From NCBI RefSeq assembly GCF_001189235.2, contig NZ_LFIP02000001.1, forward strand, positions 1,054,001-1,118,000: DNA of 64,000 bases, given 5' to 3'. Source of the DNA: Bradyrhizobium embrapense. GTDB lineage: Bacteria > Pseudomonadota > Alphaproteobacteria > Rhizobiales > Xanthobacteraceae. The notes beneath the pieces are model-generated. The model saw nothing but the letters and a program-made list of their open reading frames with translations, made no database searches and was not told the DNA's origin. Shown piece after piece: positions 28,986 to 38,869 of the stretch. Each line of letters opens with the position of its first letter. Position 1 is the stretch's first letter. The position numbers and the translations under genes are program-made.

Positions 28986-30023
28986 TCAACGATGTGCGAC
29001 TTTCTGGTTCGGGATGCCCTCGATCGGACACTCGTCGGTTCCGACGGTCGGACGGGTCATGGCCTCGACCATCTCCCGCGTCCCCTCCGGGTCCGTGATC
29101 CAGTTCTTGTAGAACGTGTACGGGCACACCGCGTGGCCACGGTCGCCGTCGCCGGAGTTGATCAGTCCGGTGTAGCCGCGGTGCATCAGCTTGAAGAGAT
29201 GGTTCTGCGACTGCATATTGCGGCGGGCGTCGCGGATCAGCGAGACCGAGAGCTGGGCGTATTGGATGCCGTTCTCCTCGGTGCCGCACTCACCGAGCGT
29301 CCTTCCGTCGAATCCGATGAGCGCGGAATGGCCGAAGTAGGAATAGACGCCGTCGAAGCCGGAAGCGTTGGCGACCGCGACGTAGCAATTGTTCGCCCAG
29401 GCCATCGACTTCGAGATCTGGATCTGCTGCTCCTTGGCCGGATACATGTAGCCCTGGCAGCGGACGATCAGCTCGGCGCCGCGCATCGCGCAGTCGCGCC
29501 AGATCTCCGGGTAGTTGCCGTCGTCGCAGATGATCAGGCTGATCTTGAGGCCCTTTGGTCCCTCCGAGACGTAAGTACAGTCACCGGGATACCAGCCCTC
29601 GATCGGCACCCACGGCATGATCTTGCGATACTTTTGGACGATCTCGCCCTTGTCGTTCATCAGGATCAGCGTGTTGTACGGCGCCTTGTTGGGATGCTCC
29701 TCGTGGCGCTCGCCGGTCAGCGAGAACACGCCCCAGACCTTGGCCTTGCGGCAGGCGTCGGCGAAGATGCGGGTTTCCTCGCCCGGCACCGACGAAGCCG
29801 TCTCGTACATCTCCTTGGAGTCGTACATGATGCCGTGGGTCGAGTATTCCGGGAAGATCACGAGATCCATGCCCGGCAGGCCGAGTTTCATGCCCTCGAC
29901 CATCTTGGCGATGTTGCGCGCGTTATCCAGCACCTCGGCCTTGGTGTGCAGACGCGGCATCTTGTAGTTGACCACGGCGACGCCGACCGTGTCCTTGCTG
30001 CTCGATATATCTCCATGCAACAT
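28986..30023 (-). CDS. amiE: Aliphatic amidase AmiE (nitrilase superfamily)
   Basis: 345 residues, beginning [20 protein letters not shown], very close to Pseudomonas AmiE as I recall it. The catalytic residues fall at the same positions as in that enzyme: Glu59 (VIFPEYS), Lys134 (QKYRKI), Glu142 (PIEGWYPG) and Cys166 (LIICDDGN). It hydrolyses short aliphatic amides to acids and ammonia in the cytoplasm. It lies 32 bp after the last transporter ATPase gene, so uptake and hydrolysis are co-expressed, under the AmiC-AmiR pair upstream. Confidence 0.96.
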   Translation of the reverse strand: MLHGDISSSKDTVGVAVVNYKMPRLHTKAEVLDNARNIAKMVEGMKLGLPGMDLVIFPEYSTHGIMYDSKEMYETASSVPGEETRIFADACRKAKVWGVFSLTGERHEEHPNKAPYNTLILMNDKGEIVQKYRKIMPWVPIEGWYPGDCTYVSEGPKGLKISLIICDDGNYPEIWRDCAMRGAELIVRCQGYMYPAKEQQIQISKSMAWANNCYVAVANASGFDGVYSYFGHSALIGFDGRTLGECGTEENGIQYAQLSVSLIRDARRNMQSQNHLFKLMHRGYTGLINSGDGDRGHAVCPYTFYKNWITDPEGTREMVEAMTRPTVGTDECPIEGIPNQKVAHR

Positions 30024-30055
30024 GTCTCGACTCCCTTTCTGAACGATAGTTCCCG

Positions 30056-30748
30056 CTACACGGCCATGTGCAGCTGGATGAGATCATCGGTGAGCTCACC
30101 GATTGCGCCCTTGGCGACGACGCGTCCCTTTTCGAGCAACGCGAAGCGGTGAGACGCTCGCCGCGCGAGCGCGACATTCTGTTCGACCAGCACGACGGTG
30201 ATGCCGCGCTCGCGGTTGAGGCGGGTGATCACGTCCTCGATCTGCTCGACGATGTTCGGCTGAATGCCTTCGGTCGGCTCGTCCAGCAGGATGACCTTGG
30301 GCTGGGCAAGCAGCGCCCGCGCGATCGCAAGCTGCTGCTGCTGACCACCGGAGAGATTGCCGCCGTAGCGGTTGAGAAAGTCCTTGAGCACCGGGAACAG
30401 CTCGAGCACCCACTCCTCGATGCCGTTGGCCGACTTCGCCGCAAAGGTTCCGAGCGTCAGGTTCTCACGCACGGTGAACTTCGGCAGGATGCCGCGGCCC
30501 TGCGGCACATAGGCGATGCCCGCCTTGGCACGCTGATAGGTCCGCAGCGGCGAGATGTCGGCGCCGTCGAGCGACAGGCGCCCGGTGCACCGGTCCATCA
30601 GGCCGAGGATGCTCCGCATCAGCGTGGTCTTGCCGACGCCGTTGCGGCCCAGCACCGAGAGGAATTCGCCGTTGCCGACCATCAGGTTGATGCCCTGCAG
30701 CGCGCGGCTGTTGCCATAAAACGCGTCGACGTCGGTCAGCTCAAGCAT
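30056..30748 (-). CDS. ABC transporter ATP-binding protein, UrtE type (system C)
   Basis: 230 residues. Walker A is GRNGVGKTT, the signature [15 protein letters not shown] and Walker [17 protein letters not shown]. The QQQQ and EGIQPNIV features match UrtE of urea/short-chain amide importers. It overlaps the UrtD-type gene by 8 bp. Confidence 0.92.
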   Translation of the reverse strand: MLELTDVDAFYGNSRALQGINLMVGNGEFLSVLGRNGVGKTTLMRSILGLMDRCTGRLSLDGADISPLRTYQRAKAGIAYVPQGRGILPKFTVRENLTLGTFAAKSANGIEEWVLELFPVLKDFLNRYGGNLSGGQQQQLAIARALLAQPKVILLDEPTEGIQPNIVEQIEDVITRLNRERGITVVLVEQNVALARRASHRFALLEKGRVVAKGAIGELTDDLIQLHMAV

Positions 30749-31493
30749 GGCTGATGCCTCCCGATCCGAGATAGGCGCGGCGGACTTCCGGATGCGCCTC
30801 GACTTCCGCCGCGGTGCCCTCGGCCAGCATCTGGCCCATATGCATCACCGAGATGATGTCGCCGATCGCCTTGACGAAGCCCATGTCGTGCTCGACCACG
30901 ATCAGTGTGTGCTTGCCCTTCAGCCGTACGAAAAGCTCGGCGGTCTTGCGGGTTTCCTGTGCCGTCATGCCTGCGGTGGGTTCATCCATCAGGATCAGTT
31001 CAGCGTCCTGGGCGACCAGCATGCCGATCTCCAGCCACTGGGTCTGGCCGTGCGACAGATAGGCGGCCGGCCGGTCGAGCTGCTCGGTGAGCCCGACCAG
31101 CTCGGCGAGACGTTCAATGTCTTCCCGGCCGGAGTTGCCGATGTTCCAGCGCAGATTGCCCAGCACGGAGGTACGGCGCGCCCGCGCCACTTCGAGATTG
31201 TCGCTGACCGAGAGCTCCCGGAACACGCTCGGCACCTGGAACTTGCGGCCGACACCGGCGCGCGCGATCTCGTATTCCTCGAGATCCTGCAGCGCAGTGC
31301 CGTCGAAGCTGACGGTGCCGGCGCTCGGTTTGACCTTGCCGCAGATGATGTCGAGCGCCGTGGTCTTGCCGGCGCCGTTCGGCCCGATCAGGCAGCGTAG
31401 CTCGCCCTTGCGCACGCTCATGTTGAGCGAATTGAGCGCCTTGAAACCGTTGAAGCTGACCGAGACGTCGCGGAGGTCGAGATGCGAACTCAT
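30741..31493 (-). CDS. ABC transporter ATP-binding protein, UrtD type (system C)
   Basis: 250 residues. Walker A is GPNGAGKTT, the signature LSHGQTQWLEIGML and Walker B LILMDEPTAGMTAQE. The LSHGQ signature and WLEIGM match urea/amide-type ATPases. It overlaps the permease gene stop by 4 bp. Confidence 0.92.
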   Translation of the reverse strand: MSSHLDLRDVSVSFNGFKALNSLNMSVRKGELRCLIGPNGAGKTTALDIICGKVKPSAGTVSFDGTALQDLEEYEIARAGVGRKFQVPSVFRELSVSDNLEVARARRTSVLGNLRWNIGNSGREDIERLAELVGLTEQLDRPAAYLSHGQTQWLEIGMLVAQDAELILMDEPTAGMTAQETRKTAELFVRLKGKHTLIVVEHDMGFVKAIGDIISVMHMGQMLAEGTAAEVEAHPEVRRAYLGSGGISHA

Positions 31494-32629
31494 GTGCTGC
31501 CCTCCGTCTGGCTGACACCTCGTGCAACCGCGCTACCTGCAGCCCGTCTGCGCTGGGCAACCCAGCGCCAGGTGGCCTGCGCGAGGCCGGCGAGCCCCTT
31601 CGGCAGGAACAGCACCACAAGCACGAACAGCGCGCCCATCACCAACGTCCAGGTTTCCAGGAACGCCGCGGATTCCGACAGCGCGCCCTGCATGCCCGCG
31701 ACCAGCACCGCGCCGAGGAACGCACCGACCAGGCTCTGCCTGCCGCCTACGGCGCACCACACCACCACCGAGAGCGAGAGCTGCACGCCGAGGAAGGTCG
31801 GCGAGGCGAACTCCATCACCACCGTGTAGAGCATGCCGGCGAGGCCTGCGATCGCGGCCGACAGCGCGAACACGAAGATCTGGTAGAGCGCGACGTCGTA
31901 GCCGAAGTAGCGCACCCTGCTCTCGTGATCGCGGATCGCCTGCACGATCAGGCCAGCCCTGGATTTGGTGAAGGCAAAGGCGACCAGCAGGCTGAGCAGC
32001 ACACAGCCGGCGACGAGGTAGTAGGTCGCGCGGCCATAGGCATCGAACGCGACGCCGAACAGCTCGAGCTGGGCGAGATCGGTGATGCCGTTGAAGCCGC
32101 CGGTGTAGCTCTGCTGGTCGATGATCACGAGATTGATCACCACCATGGTCGCAAGCGTGATGATCGACACGTAGACGCCGGTGACCCGCCCCCGGAACAT
32201 GAACCAGCCGAGCCCCGCCGCAACCAGCGCCGGCACGAGCAGGCCCGCCGCGATGGCAAAGCCGAGCGACCGGAACGGCTCCCAGAACCACGGAAGATGC
32301 TGGACGTTGTTCCAGACCATGAAGTCCGGCAGTCCGCTGACCCCCGTATGCACCGGCACGGTCTTGAGCTTCAGCGCCATCGCCATGGCGTAGGAACCGA
32401 GCCCGAAGCTCATCGCCTGGCCGAGATTGAGGATGCCGCCGAAACCCCAGGACAGCCCGAGCGATATCGTGAGGATGCCGAGCACCAGATAGCGCGCGAC
32501 CTTATTGAGCAGGAAGTCGTTGTTGAGCAGCACCGGGAGCGCAAGCACCACGGCGCAGACGATCAGCAGGGGTGCAAGCTGCGCGATCAGGCGCTGCAAT
32601 CCGTTGGAGTTGGAAGCATTCGACGGCAT
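31490..32629 (-). CDS. ABC transporter permease, UrtC type (system C)
   Basis: 379 residues from ATG 32629, 17 bp after the UrtB-type stop; the open frame extends upstream only through that gene. The UrtC-like segment WGFGGILNLGQAMSFGLGSY lies near residue 60 and GQQ-type SYTGGFNGITDL near residue 190. Polytopic inner-membrane channel subunit. The C-terminal region FLPKGLAGLAQATWRW is typical. Confidence 0.9.
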   Translation of the reverse strand: MPSNASNSNGLQRLIAQLAPLLIVCAVVLALPVLLNNDFLLNKVARYLVLGILTISLGLSWGFGGILNLGQAMSFGLGSYAMAMALKLKTVPVHTGVSGLPDFMVWNNVQHLPWFWEPFRSLGFAIAAGLLVPALVAAGLGWFMFRGRVTGVYVSIITLATMVVINLVIIDQQSYTGGFNGITDLAQLELFGVAFDAYGRATYYLVAGCVLLSLLVAFAFTKSRAGLIVQAIRDHESRVRYFGYDVALYQIFVFALSAAIAGLAGMLYTVVMEFASPTFLGVQLSLSVVVWCAVGGRQSLVGAFLGAVLVAGMQGALSESAAFLETWTLVMGALFVLVVLFLPKGLAGLAQATWRWVAQRRRAAGSAVARGVSQTEGST

Positions 32630-32645
32630 AGATGAGCGATCTGTC

Positions 32646-33515
32646 TCAGGCCCGCACGCGTGCGGTGAAAAGCCCCTCAGGGCGGAAACGGATGAGCACG
32701 ACGATGGCGAGCAGCACGATGGCCTTGGCCACCGTGTCGTTCTGCAGGAAGGCGATGCCGCCGGAGAGTTCGCCGAGGATGAAGGCGCTCGCCACGGTGC
32801 CAGCGAGGCTCTGCACGCCGCCGAGCACAACCACCATGAAGGCGTCGACCACGTAGCCGGTGCCCATGTCGGGCGACACGCTCTTGAGCGGCGACACCAG
32901 CGCGCCGGCGAGCCCTGCAAGCCCCGCGCCATAGGCGAAGGTCAGCGCATAGACCCGCTTGGCGTTGATGCCGAAGGAAGCTGCGACCGAGCGGTCCTGG
33001 ATGATGGCGCGCAGCTTCATCCCGACCGTGGTGCGGTTCATGAGCACCCAGGTCGCCCCGAACAGCGTGATCGAGACGACGAACAGGAACACCCGGTACG
33101 ACGATATCGGGATGCCGAACACGTCCATGCTGTCGGACAGCGCCGGCGGCAGCTGCACATAGCGCAGCTCGCTGCCGACCATCAGCCGCACCGCCTGTTG
33201 CAGCATGATGCCGACGCCCCAGGTGGCGAGGATCGTGTCGAGCGGCCGGTTGTTGAGCAGGCTCAGCACGTAGCGCTCGATGACCCAGCCGAATGTTGCA
33301 ACCACCAGGAAGATCGGAAGGAGGCTCGCGAGCAGGCCGAGCCCGAGATAGGTATGGAACACCCAGGCGGCGTAAGCGCCGAGCATCACGAACTCGCCAT
33401 GAGCGAGATTGATGATGCCCATCGAGCCGTAGATGATCGACAGTCCCAGCGCCACCAGCAGCAGGATCGATCCGATGCTGAGGCCTGTGACGATTTGTTC
33501 AATGAATTGGTCCAC
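32646..33515 (-). CDS. ABC transporter permease, UrtB type (system C)
   Basis: 289 residues from GTG 33515 (MDQFIEQIVTGLSIGSILLL); the ribosome site is weak, and an ATG at 33566 is the alternative. The LivH/UrtB signature YGSMGIINLAHGEFVMLGAY is near residue 30. A 125-bp gap with a hairpin separates it from the binding-protein gene. Confidence 0.9.
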   Translation of the reverse strand: MDQFIEQIVTGLSIGSILLLVALGLSIIYGSMGIINLAHGEFVMLGAYAAWVFHTYLGLGLLASLLPIFLVVATFGWVIERYVLSLLNNRPLDTILATWGVGIMLQQAVRLMVGSELRYVQLPPALSDSMDVFGIPISSYRVFLFVVSITLFGATWVLMNRTTVGMKLRAIIQDRSVAASFGINAKRVYALTFAYGAGLAGLAGALVSPLKSVSPDMGTGYVVDAFMVVVLGGVQSLAGTVASAFILGELSGGIAFLQNDTVAKAIVLLAIVVLIRFRPEGLFTARVRA

Positions 33516-33557
33516 GTCGGGATCCGCTTTCGATATTCGATTTGGTGCGTCCTGCGC

Positions 33558-33577
33558 CTCTCGCATGTGTGCGAGAG
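33558..33577 (-). terminator. 8-bp hairpin between binding-protein and permease genes (system C)
   Basis: CTCTCGCA, TGTG, TGCGAGAG: a perfect 8-bp stem with a tetraloop, in the same relative place as the hairpins in systems B and D. No U-tract. Confidence 0.5.
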
Positions 33578-33640
33578 ACCGCTTTCGTTGCCGGAAGCCG
33601 GCCGCCGGCGCCGCACGCCGACGGCCGTCGTCGGCCCCCG

Positions 33641-34891
33641 TCAGCTCTTCTCGACCAAGCCCTTCTCGGTGCAGGACTGCCCGGGATAGGCCGCGTAAGG
33701 CACCGGCTTCAGCCAATCCTTGGCCTCGACCAGAATCTCGAACTGGCCGTTCGACTTCGCCTGGGCGATCTTGGGCCACAGCCAGGTGTGCAGATTATCC
33801 GGCTCGATCTGGACCTTGCCCTGCGGCGCGATCATTCCTTCGCCCTTGACCGCATCGCGGATGTTCGGCGGCGTCAGGTCGCTGGTCGCGAGCTTTTCGA
33901 CGGCCTGCTTGAACAGATAGGTCTGGAAGTAGCAGGCCTCCGAGACGAAATGCGTCACCTTGTCGGCGCCCCAGCGCTTCTTGTAGGCCTCGACGAACTT
34001 CTCGTTCTCGGGCGATTTGTGCACCATGAAGTACGGCGCCGAGGTGAAGTGACCGGCGGCGGCTTCGCCGCCCATCGCCGCGACCTCGTTCTCGGAGGTC
34101 GTCAGGCTCGCCATCGGCATCTTCTCGGGATCGAGACCGGCCGCCTTGTACTGACGATGCAGCGCCACCACGGAATCGCCGACCACGGTGGAGAAGATCA
34201 CGTTCGGTTGCGTCGCGCGGATCTTGTTGATGACGGACGAGAATTCGGAATGGCCGAGCGGCACATATTCTTCCGCCACGACCTCGCCGCCGAGCTTCTC
34301 GAGCAGCTTCTTGCAGTAGTTGTTCTCTTCCTTCGGATAGATGTAGTTGGAGCCGATCAGATAGAACTTCTTGCCGAACTTCTTGACCAGCCAGGGTACG
34401 AACTCGTCCTGCTGCTGGTTCGGCACCGCGCCGGTGTAGATGACGTTCTTGGAGCACTCGCGGCCCTCGTAGAGCGTCGGATACCAATAGAGGTTGTTCT
34501 GCCGCTCGAACACCGGAAGCACCGCCTTGCGGCTCGCCGAGGTGTAGGAACCGAACACGCTGACGCATTTGTCGCCGACGACGAGCTTGCGCGCCTTCTC
34601 CGAGAAGGTCGCCGGATCGGACGCCGGATCCTCGACGATCGGCACGATCTTGCTGCCCTTGATGCCGCCGGCGGCGTTGATTTCCTCGATCGCAAGCAGC
34701 GTCGCTTTGTTGAGCGATTCCTCGATGATCGCAGTCGTTCCCGTCAGCGAGAACAGCACGCCGACCTTGATCTCGCCGCCCGCGGCGTAGGCGAGGTCGG
34801 CGTTCTTGATCCAGATATGCGGCAGTCCGGCGCCGGCAAACGCGCCAAGCGCCGCTGTATTCCTCAGCAAAGTCCGCCGTGAAATGCTCAT
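33641..34891 (-). CDS. ABC transporter substrate-binding protein, UrtA/amide type (system C)
   Basis: 416 residues with a twin-arginine signal (SRRTLLR then a hydrophobic stretch ending LAYA). The start is the ATG at about 34891, preceded by GAAGGGAGCTTAAGG. The open frame continues upstream only through the leader terminator. Family segments are IKVGVLFSLTGTTAIIEESL, SVFGSYTSASRKAVLPVFE and YWYPTLYEGRECSKNVIYTGA, matching urea/short-chain amide receptors. It is the first structural gene after the antitermination leader, and the next genes complete a five-component importer plus AmiE. Confidence 0.92.
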   Translation of the reverse strand: MSISRRTLLRNTAALGAFAGAGLPHIWIKNADLAYAAGGEIKVGVLFSLTGTTAIIEESLNKATLLAIEEINAAGGIKGSKIVPIVEDPASDPATFSEKARKLVVGDKCVSVFGSYTSASRKAVLPVFERQNNLYWYPTLYEGRECSKNVIYTGAVPNQQQDEFVPWLVKKFGKKFYLIGSNYIYPKEENNYCKKLLEKLGGEVVAEEYVPLGHSEFSSVINKIRATQPNVIFSTVVGDSVVALHRQYKAAGLDPEKMPMASLTTSENEVAAMGGEAAAGHFTSAPYFMVHKSPENEKFVEAYKKRWGADKVTHFVSEACYFQTYLFKQAVEKLATSDLTPPNIRDAVKGEGMIAPQGKVQIEPDNLHTWLWPKIAQAKSNGQFEILVEAKDWLKPVPYAAYPGQSCTEKGLVEKS

Positions 34892-34920
34892 CCTTAAGCT
34901 CCCTTCAGGACTGAAAAAAC

Positions 34921-34968
34921 AAAAAGCCCTCCCGATGCGCGCTGACGCGAGCATTGGGAGGGCTTTGT
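34921..34968 (-). terminator. Intrinsic terminator in the leader of the system C transporter operon
   Basis: Read on the minus strand: AAAGCCCTCCCaATGC, a ~12-nt loop, then GCATcGGGAGGGCTTT followed by TTGTTTTTT. This is a textbook Rho-independent terminator with a 15-of-16 paired stem and a U-tract. It lies about 30 nt before the binding-protein start and after the amiR stop, where termination would block the operon unless relieved. Confidence 0.88.
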
Positions 34969-34984
34969 TGCCGGTTGTGTCGAA

Positions 34985-35019
34985 GGCGGCGCTATCGCCG
35001 CCGGCCCCGCTATTGGGGC
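34985..35019 (-). ncRNA. Tandem hairpins, candidate ANTAR-protein target in leader RNA
   Basis: Immediately after the amiR stop, the minus-strand RNA forms GCCCC-AATAGC-GGGGC (35004-35019) and, one base later, GGCGGC-GATAGC-GCCGCC (34985-35002). Both hairpins can present six-base loops and both loops carry ATAGC. Paired hairpins with hexanucleotide loops upstream of a terminator are the known arrangement bound by ANTAR antiterminators (AmiR, NasR, EutV families). Neither loop shows the A1/G4 pattern I recall from the published consensus at the exact positions, so the match is structural rather than exact. Confidence 0.7.
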
Positions 35020-35661
35020 TTACTGTTGATGATCGTAGCCAAGCAGTTCGAACGAGTCAACAATCGCCGCGGCGACTGCACTTGCCGACACGCGACGATC
35101 CATCGCCTGTCGTCTGATGAATCCGTAGGCTTCGGTTTCCGGCATCTGGCGCGTCGCCATCAGAATGGCCTTGGCGCGCTCCACCGTGCGCATCGAGCGC
35201 AGATTGTCGTCGAGTTTCTCGATCTTGCTGCGCAGCCGCCGTTCGTAGCTGAACTGGCTGCGCGCCAGCACCAGGCTGGACAACACGGCATTCTGCGTGA
35301 ACGGCCGCGGCAGCACCGCGTTGGGCGTCGCATGACACAGCGCGTCGGCGTGAACGGTTTCCGTCGCCGGCAGGATCACCACCAGCGCGGAACGCGCATC
35401 GCCCGGAATCCACGGCAGACGCCGCGCCAGATCCGGCGAGTATTCGCAGTACACCACGTCGGCATCGGCCGGTACGCTCTCCGGCATCGGCCAGACCTGA
35501 CGCACCCGCATCCTGAACCGCTGCAACTCGCGCAGCAACATGCCGACCTGATCGTCGACCGGCGCAACCACGACGGCTGACAGATCGGCCAGTTCCTGCA
35601 CCATGGTCTTGCGTCCGCCGACGTCTCGGCTCAGCGACGGCTTACGCGACTGCTCGTTCAT
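35020..35661 (-). CDS. amiR: AmiR-type ANTAR-domain antiterminator (pair 2)
   Basis: 213 residues from ATG 35661, which overlaps the AmiC-type stop by 4 bp (ATGA). The N-terminal receiver-like domain lacks an obvious phosphoacceptor. A helical linker (SYERRLRSKIEKLDDNL) leads to the ANTAR domain (MRTVERAKAILMATRQMPET, then AYGFIRRQAMDRRVSASAVA). It should bind hairpins in nascent RNA and prevent termination. The dual hairpins and terminator lie directly downstream, so the target is almost certainly the same transcript. Confidence 0.88.
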   Translation of the reverse strand: MNEQSRKPSLSRDVGGRKTMVQELADLSAVVVAPVDDQVGMLLRELQRFRMRVRQVWPMPESVPADADVVYCEYSPDLARRLPWIPGDARSALVVILPATETVHADALCHATPNAVLPRPFTQNAVLSSLVLARSQFSYERRLRSKIEKLDDNLRSMRTVERAKAILMATRQMPETEAYGFIRRQAMDRRVSASAVAAAIVDSFELLGYDHQQ

Positions 35662-36812
35662 TGGACGCTTCCTGTTTGCGTTGCACGACCATATCCGATC
35701 AGGAACGGATCCGCATGCACCGGCTCCTTCGACTGGCTGACGACATCGAACTGTCCCTGGCGGTTGGCGCGTCCGATGCGGGTCCACAGATCGGTATGAC
35801 CCGACATCGGGTTGACGGTGACGGCACCTTGCGGTGCATCAAAGCTGGTGCCGAACACCATCGAGCGCAGCACTTCCGTGTCGAGCGAATTGACCTGCTC
35901 GAGCGCCTTCGCGAACAGATGCAGCTGGAAATAGGATGCCTCGGCGCACATGTTGGTGGAGATATCGGCGCCGAACCGCTTCTTGAAGCGCTGCACAAAT
36001 GCGTTGTTGGCGCTGCCCTCGACACCCTGGAAATAGGAGGCGGCGGTGACGTGTCCTTCGCCGACGTCGAAGCCCATGGCGGCGATTTCGGCTTCCGTCG
36101 TGGTCAGGCTGGCGATCGGCACTTGCTTGGGGTCGAGCCCGACATTCGCGTAGGCCTGATAGAGGAAGACCGTGCCCTCCCCCACGACGGTCGAGAAGAT
36201 CACATCGGGTCTGACCCGCTTGATGTCCTGGATGATCGGAACGAAGTCCTGCCAGCGTGCGTAGACGTTGACGTAGCGCTCGCCGACCACCGAGCCGCCG
36301 TTGCTCTTCAGCAGTTCCCGCATCACCCGGTTGGATTCGCGCGGATAGATGTAATCGGAGCCCACGAAATAGAATCGTGTTCCGAACGTATCCATCAGAT
36401 AGCGGCACAGCGCGAGGCTGTTCTGATTCGGCGAGGCGCCGGTGTAGATGACGTTCGGCGACGCCTCGAACCCCTCATAGAGCGTCGGGTACCAAAGCAG
36501 GCCGTTGAGCCGTTCCACCACGGGCAGCACCGCCTTGCGGCTCGACGAGGTGTAGCAGCCGAAGATGGTGCTGACCTGATCCTCGACCATCAACCGTTTG
36601 GCATAGTGGCCATAGGCGGCCGAATCCGAGCCGGGATCATAGGCGACGGGAACCAGCTCGCGCCCGCAGACCCCGCCTCCCTCGTTCACCTCCTCGATCG
36701 CAAGCTGCGTGCCTTGATACTGGGTCTCCTCGATCACCGACATGAATCCGGTTCGCGAGAACAGCACGCCTATCCGCCACGGAGCGGAGGTCGCTTGAAT
36801 AGGGTTCGACAT
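35658..36812 (-). CDS. amiC: AmiC-type cytoplasmic amide sensor / negative regulator (pair 2)
   Basis: 384 residues from ATG 36812 (GAGGGCCTGATC upstream). No signal peptide (MSNPIQATSAPWRIGVLF), unlike the related exported binding proteins, so it is a cytoplasmic ligand sensor. Motifs include STIFGCYTSSSRKAVLPVVE and LWYPTLYEGFEASPNVIYTGA. By the AmiC model it holds AmiR inactive until amide binds. It is first in the minus-strand cluster that continues through the transporter and AmiE. Confidence 0.88.
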   Translation of the reverse strand: MSNPIQATSAPWRIGVLFSRTGFMSVIEETQYQGTQLAIEEVNEGGGVCGRELVPVAYDPGSDSAAYGHYAKRLMVEDQVSTIFGCYTSSSRKAVLPVVERLNGLLWYPTLYEGFEASPNVIYTGASPNQNSLALCRYLMDTFGTRFYFVGSDYIYPRESNRVMRELLKSNGGSVVGERYVNVYARWQDFVPIIQDIKRVRPDVIFSTVVGEGTVFLYQAYANVGLDPKQVPIASLTTTEAEIAAMGFDVGEGHVTAASYFQGVEGSANNAFVQRFKKRFGADISTNMCAEASYFQLHLFAKALEQVNSLDTEVLRSMVFGTSFDAPQGAVTVNPMSGHTDLWTRIGRANRQGQFDVVSQSKEPVHADPFLIGYGRATQTGSVQ

Positions 36813-37183
36813 GATCAGGCCCTCGACAGAATTGGAGGGACGAGAGGGATTATTGTTCTTGTTGCTCTCGAACAGCATTGCCGGGGGCGGAAGATTGCAT
36901 GTCGCCTGCCGTGAGACAAGCGCCCAGGCAGCTCATCCTGTCAGCGCCGCTGACGCGAAAGCAGGCAATCGGGAAGTCGCCAGCGACGGATCACAGGTGC
37001 AGCGCACGGCGGGGCATCTATCTCAGGTAGCCCCACCGCAGGTCTGCCGCATCAAGCCTGCCGGTCACCTCGCGGACATCAACCAGAAGGTTGAGAGCCG
37101 CACAGCGATTGCGCGCTAGGCTATGCAGCTCCGATCAGGTGATGCGCCTGAATTGCAAGTGACTCCCGAACCAACGGCCGCCG
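36813..37183. promoter_or_regulatory. Intergenic region upstream of amiC pair 2, with a sigma-54-like site
   Basis: 371 bp with no supported gene. On the minus strand CGGCAGGCGACATGCA at 36911-36896 keeps GGCA and TGCA with GG-N10-GC spacing as in -24/-12 promoters, and sits ~85 nt before the amiC start. A 7-bp inverted repeat gtcagcg/cgctgac lies at 36940-36954. The rest shows nothing I can assign. Confidence 0.45.
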
Positions 37184-38851
37184 TCAGCGCAGGCTCGGCA
37201 GATCGAGCCCGTTGGCGCGAGCGCATTCGATCGCGGTTTCATAACCGGAATCGGCGTGGCGCATGACCCCCGTCGCCGGGTCATTCCACAGCACGCGCTC
37301 GAGCCGGCGCGCCGCCTCCGGCGTGCCATCAGCGACGATCACCATGCCGGCGTGCTGCGAATAGCCGATGCCGACGCCGCCGCCGTGATGCAGCGACACC
37401 CAGGTGGCGCCGCTCGCACAATTGAGCAGCGCGTTGAGCAGCGGCCAATCCGACACCGCGTCGGAGCCATCGCGCATCGCCTCGGTCTCGCGATTCGGGC
37501 TTGCCACCGAGCCGCTGTCGAGATGATCGCGGCCGATCACGATCGGCGCCTTGAGCTCGCCGCGCGCCACCATCTCGTTGAAGGCAAGGCCCAGGCGATG
37601 GCGGTCGCCGAGACCGACCCAGCAAATCCGCGCCGGCAGTCCCTGAAACTTGATGCGCGCCTTCGCCATGTCGAGCCAGTTGTGCAGATGGCCGTCGTTG
37701 GGCATCAGCTCCTTGACCTTGGCGTCGGTCTTGAAGATGTCCTCGGGATCGCCCGACAGCGCCGCCCAGCGGAACGGCCCGACGCCGCGGCAGAACAACG
37801 GACGAATATAAGCCGGCACGAAACCTGGGAAATCGAACGCTTGCTTCAGGCCCATGTCCTTGGCCATCTGACGGATGTTGTTGCCGTAGTCGAGCGTCGG
37901 GATTCCCCGCGCGTGGAAATCCAGCATGGCCTGGACGTGATCGACCATCGAGGTCTTGGCCGCCGTCTCGACCGCCTTCGGATCGGCGGCGCGCCGCGCC
38001 TCCCAATCGGCGAGCGTCCATCCCTTGGGCAGGTAGCCGTTGATCGGATCATGCGCGCTGGTCTGGTCGGTGACGATGCCCGGGCGCACGCCGCGGCGCA
38101 CCAGCTCCGGAAATATCTCGGCCGCATTGCCGAGCAGGCCGACCGAGACAGGCGTCCCGCTCTTCGTCGCGTCGGCAATCATCGCCAGCGCTTCATCGAG
38201 CGTCGTCGCCTGGCGGTCGAGATACCCTGTCCGCAGCCGCATCTCGATGCGGCTCGGCTGGCACTCCACGGCGAGCATCGAGGCGCCGGCCATGGTTGCC
38301 GCCAGCGGCTGCGCGCCACCCATGCCGCCGAGGCCCGCGGTGAGGATCCATTTGCCGGCGAGGCTGCCGCCGTAGTGCCGCCGGCCGACCTCGACGAACG
38401 TTTCATAGGTCCCCTGCACGATGCCCTGGCTGCCGATATAGATCCAGGAGCCTGCCGTCATCTGGCCGAACATCATCAGGCCCTGGCGGTCGAGCTCGTT
38501 GAAATGATCGAGCGTCGCCCAATGCGGCACCAGGTTCGAGTTCGCGATCAGGACGCGCGGTGCATCCGCATGGGTGCGGAAGATGCCGACCGGCTTGCCG
38601 GACTGCACCAGCAGCGTCTGGTCGCCTTCGAGCTTGCGCAAGGAGGCGGCAATCCGGTCAAAGCTCCCCCAGTCGCGCGCCGCGCGGCCGATGCCGCCAT
38701 AGACCACGAGCTCGCTCGGACGCTCGGCGACATCCGGATCCAGATTGTTCATCAGCATGCGCAGCGGCGCTTCCGTCAGCCAGCTCTTCGCGCTGATCTC
38801 GCTGCCGTGGGGCGCGCGGATGATGCGTTCGTTATCCAGTCTGCGGTTCAT
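37184..38851 (-). CDS. hutU: Urocanate hydratase
   Basis: 555 residues, the standard length for HutU. The NAD-binding region contains [15 protein letters not shown], and [19 protein letters not shown] near the C-terminus is a family hallmark. It converts urocanate to imidazolonepropionate, the second step of histidine degradation. It starts 18 bp after hutH ends, in a hutI-hutH-hutU operon. Cytosolic, with tightly bound NAD+. Confidence 0.97.
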   Translation of the reverse strand: MNRRLDNERIIRAPHGSEISAKSWLTEAPLRMLMNNLDPDVAERPSELVVYGGIGRAARDWGSFDRIAASLRKLEGDQTLLVQSGKPVGIFRTHADAPRVLIANSNLVPHWATLDHFNELDRQGLMMFGQMTAGSWIYIGSQGIVQGTYETFVEVGRRHYGGSLAGKWILTAGLGGMGGAQPLAATMAGASMLAVECQPSRIEMRLRTGYLDRQATTLDEALAMIADATKSGTPVSVGLLGNAAEIFPELVRRGVRPGIVTDQTSAHDPINGYLPKGWTLADWEARRAADPKAVETAAKTSMVDHVQAMLDFHARGIPTLDYGNNIRQMAKDMGLKQAFDFPGFVPAYIRPLFCRGVGPFRWAALSGDPEDIFKTDAKVKELMPNDGHLHNWLDMAKARIKFQGLPARICWVGLGDRHRLGLAFNEMVARGELKAPIVIGRDHLDSGSVASPNRETEAMRDGSDAVSDWPLLNALLNCASGATWVSLHHGGGVGIGYSQHAGMVIVADGTPEAARRLERVLWNDPATGVMRHADSGYETAIECARANGLDLPSLR

Positions 38852-38869
38852 GATGAATGTCCCTGTCGG

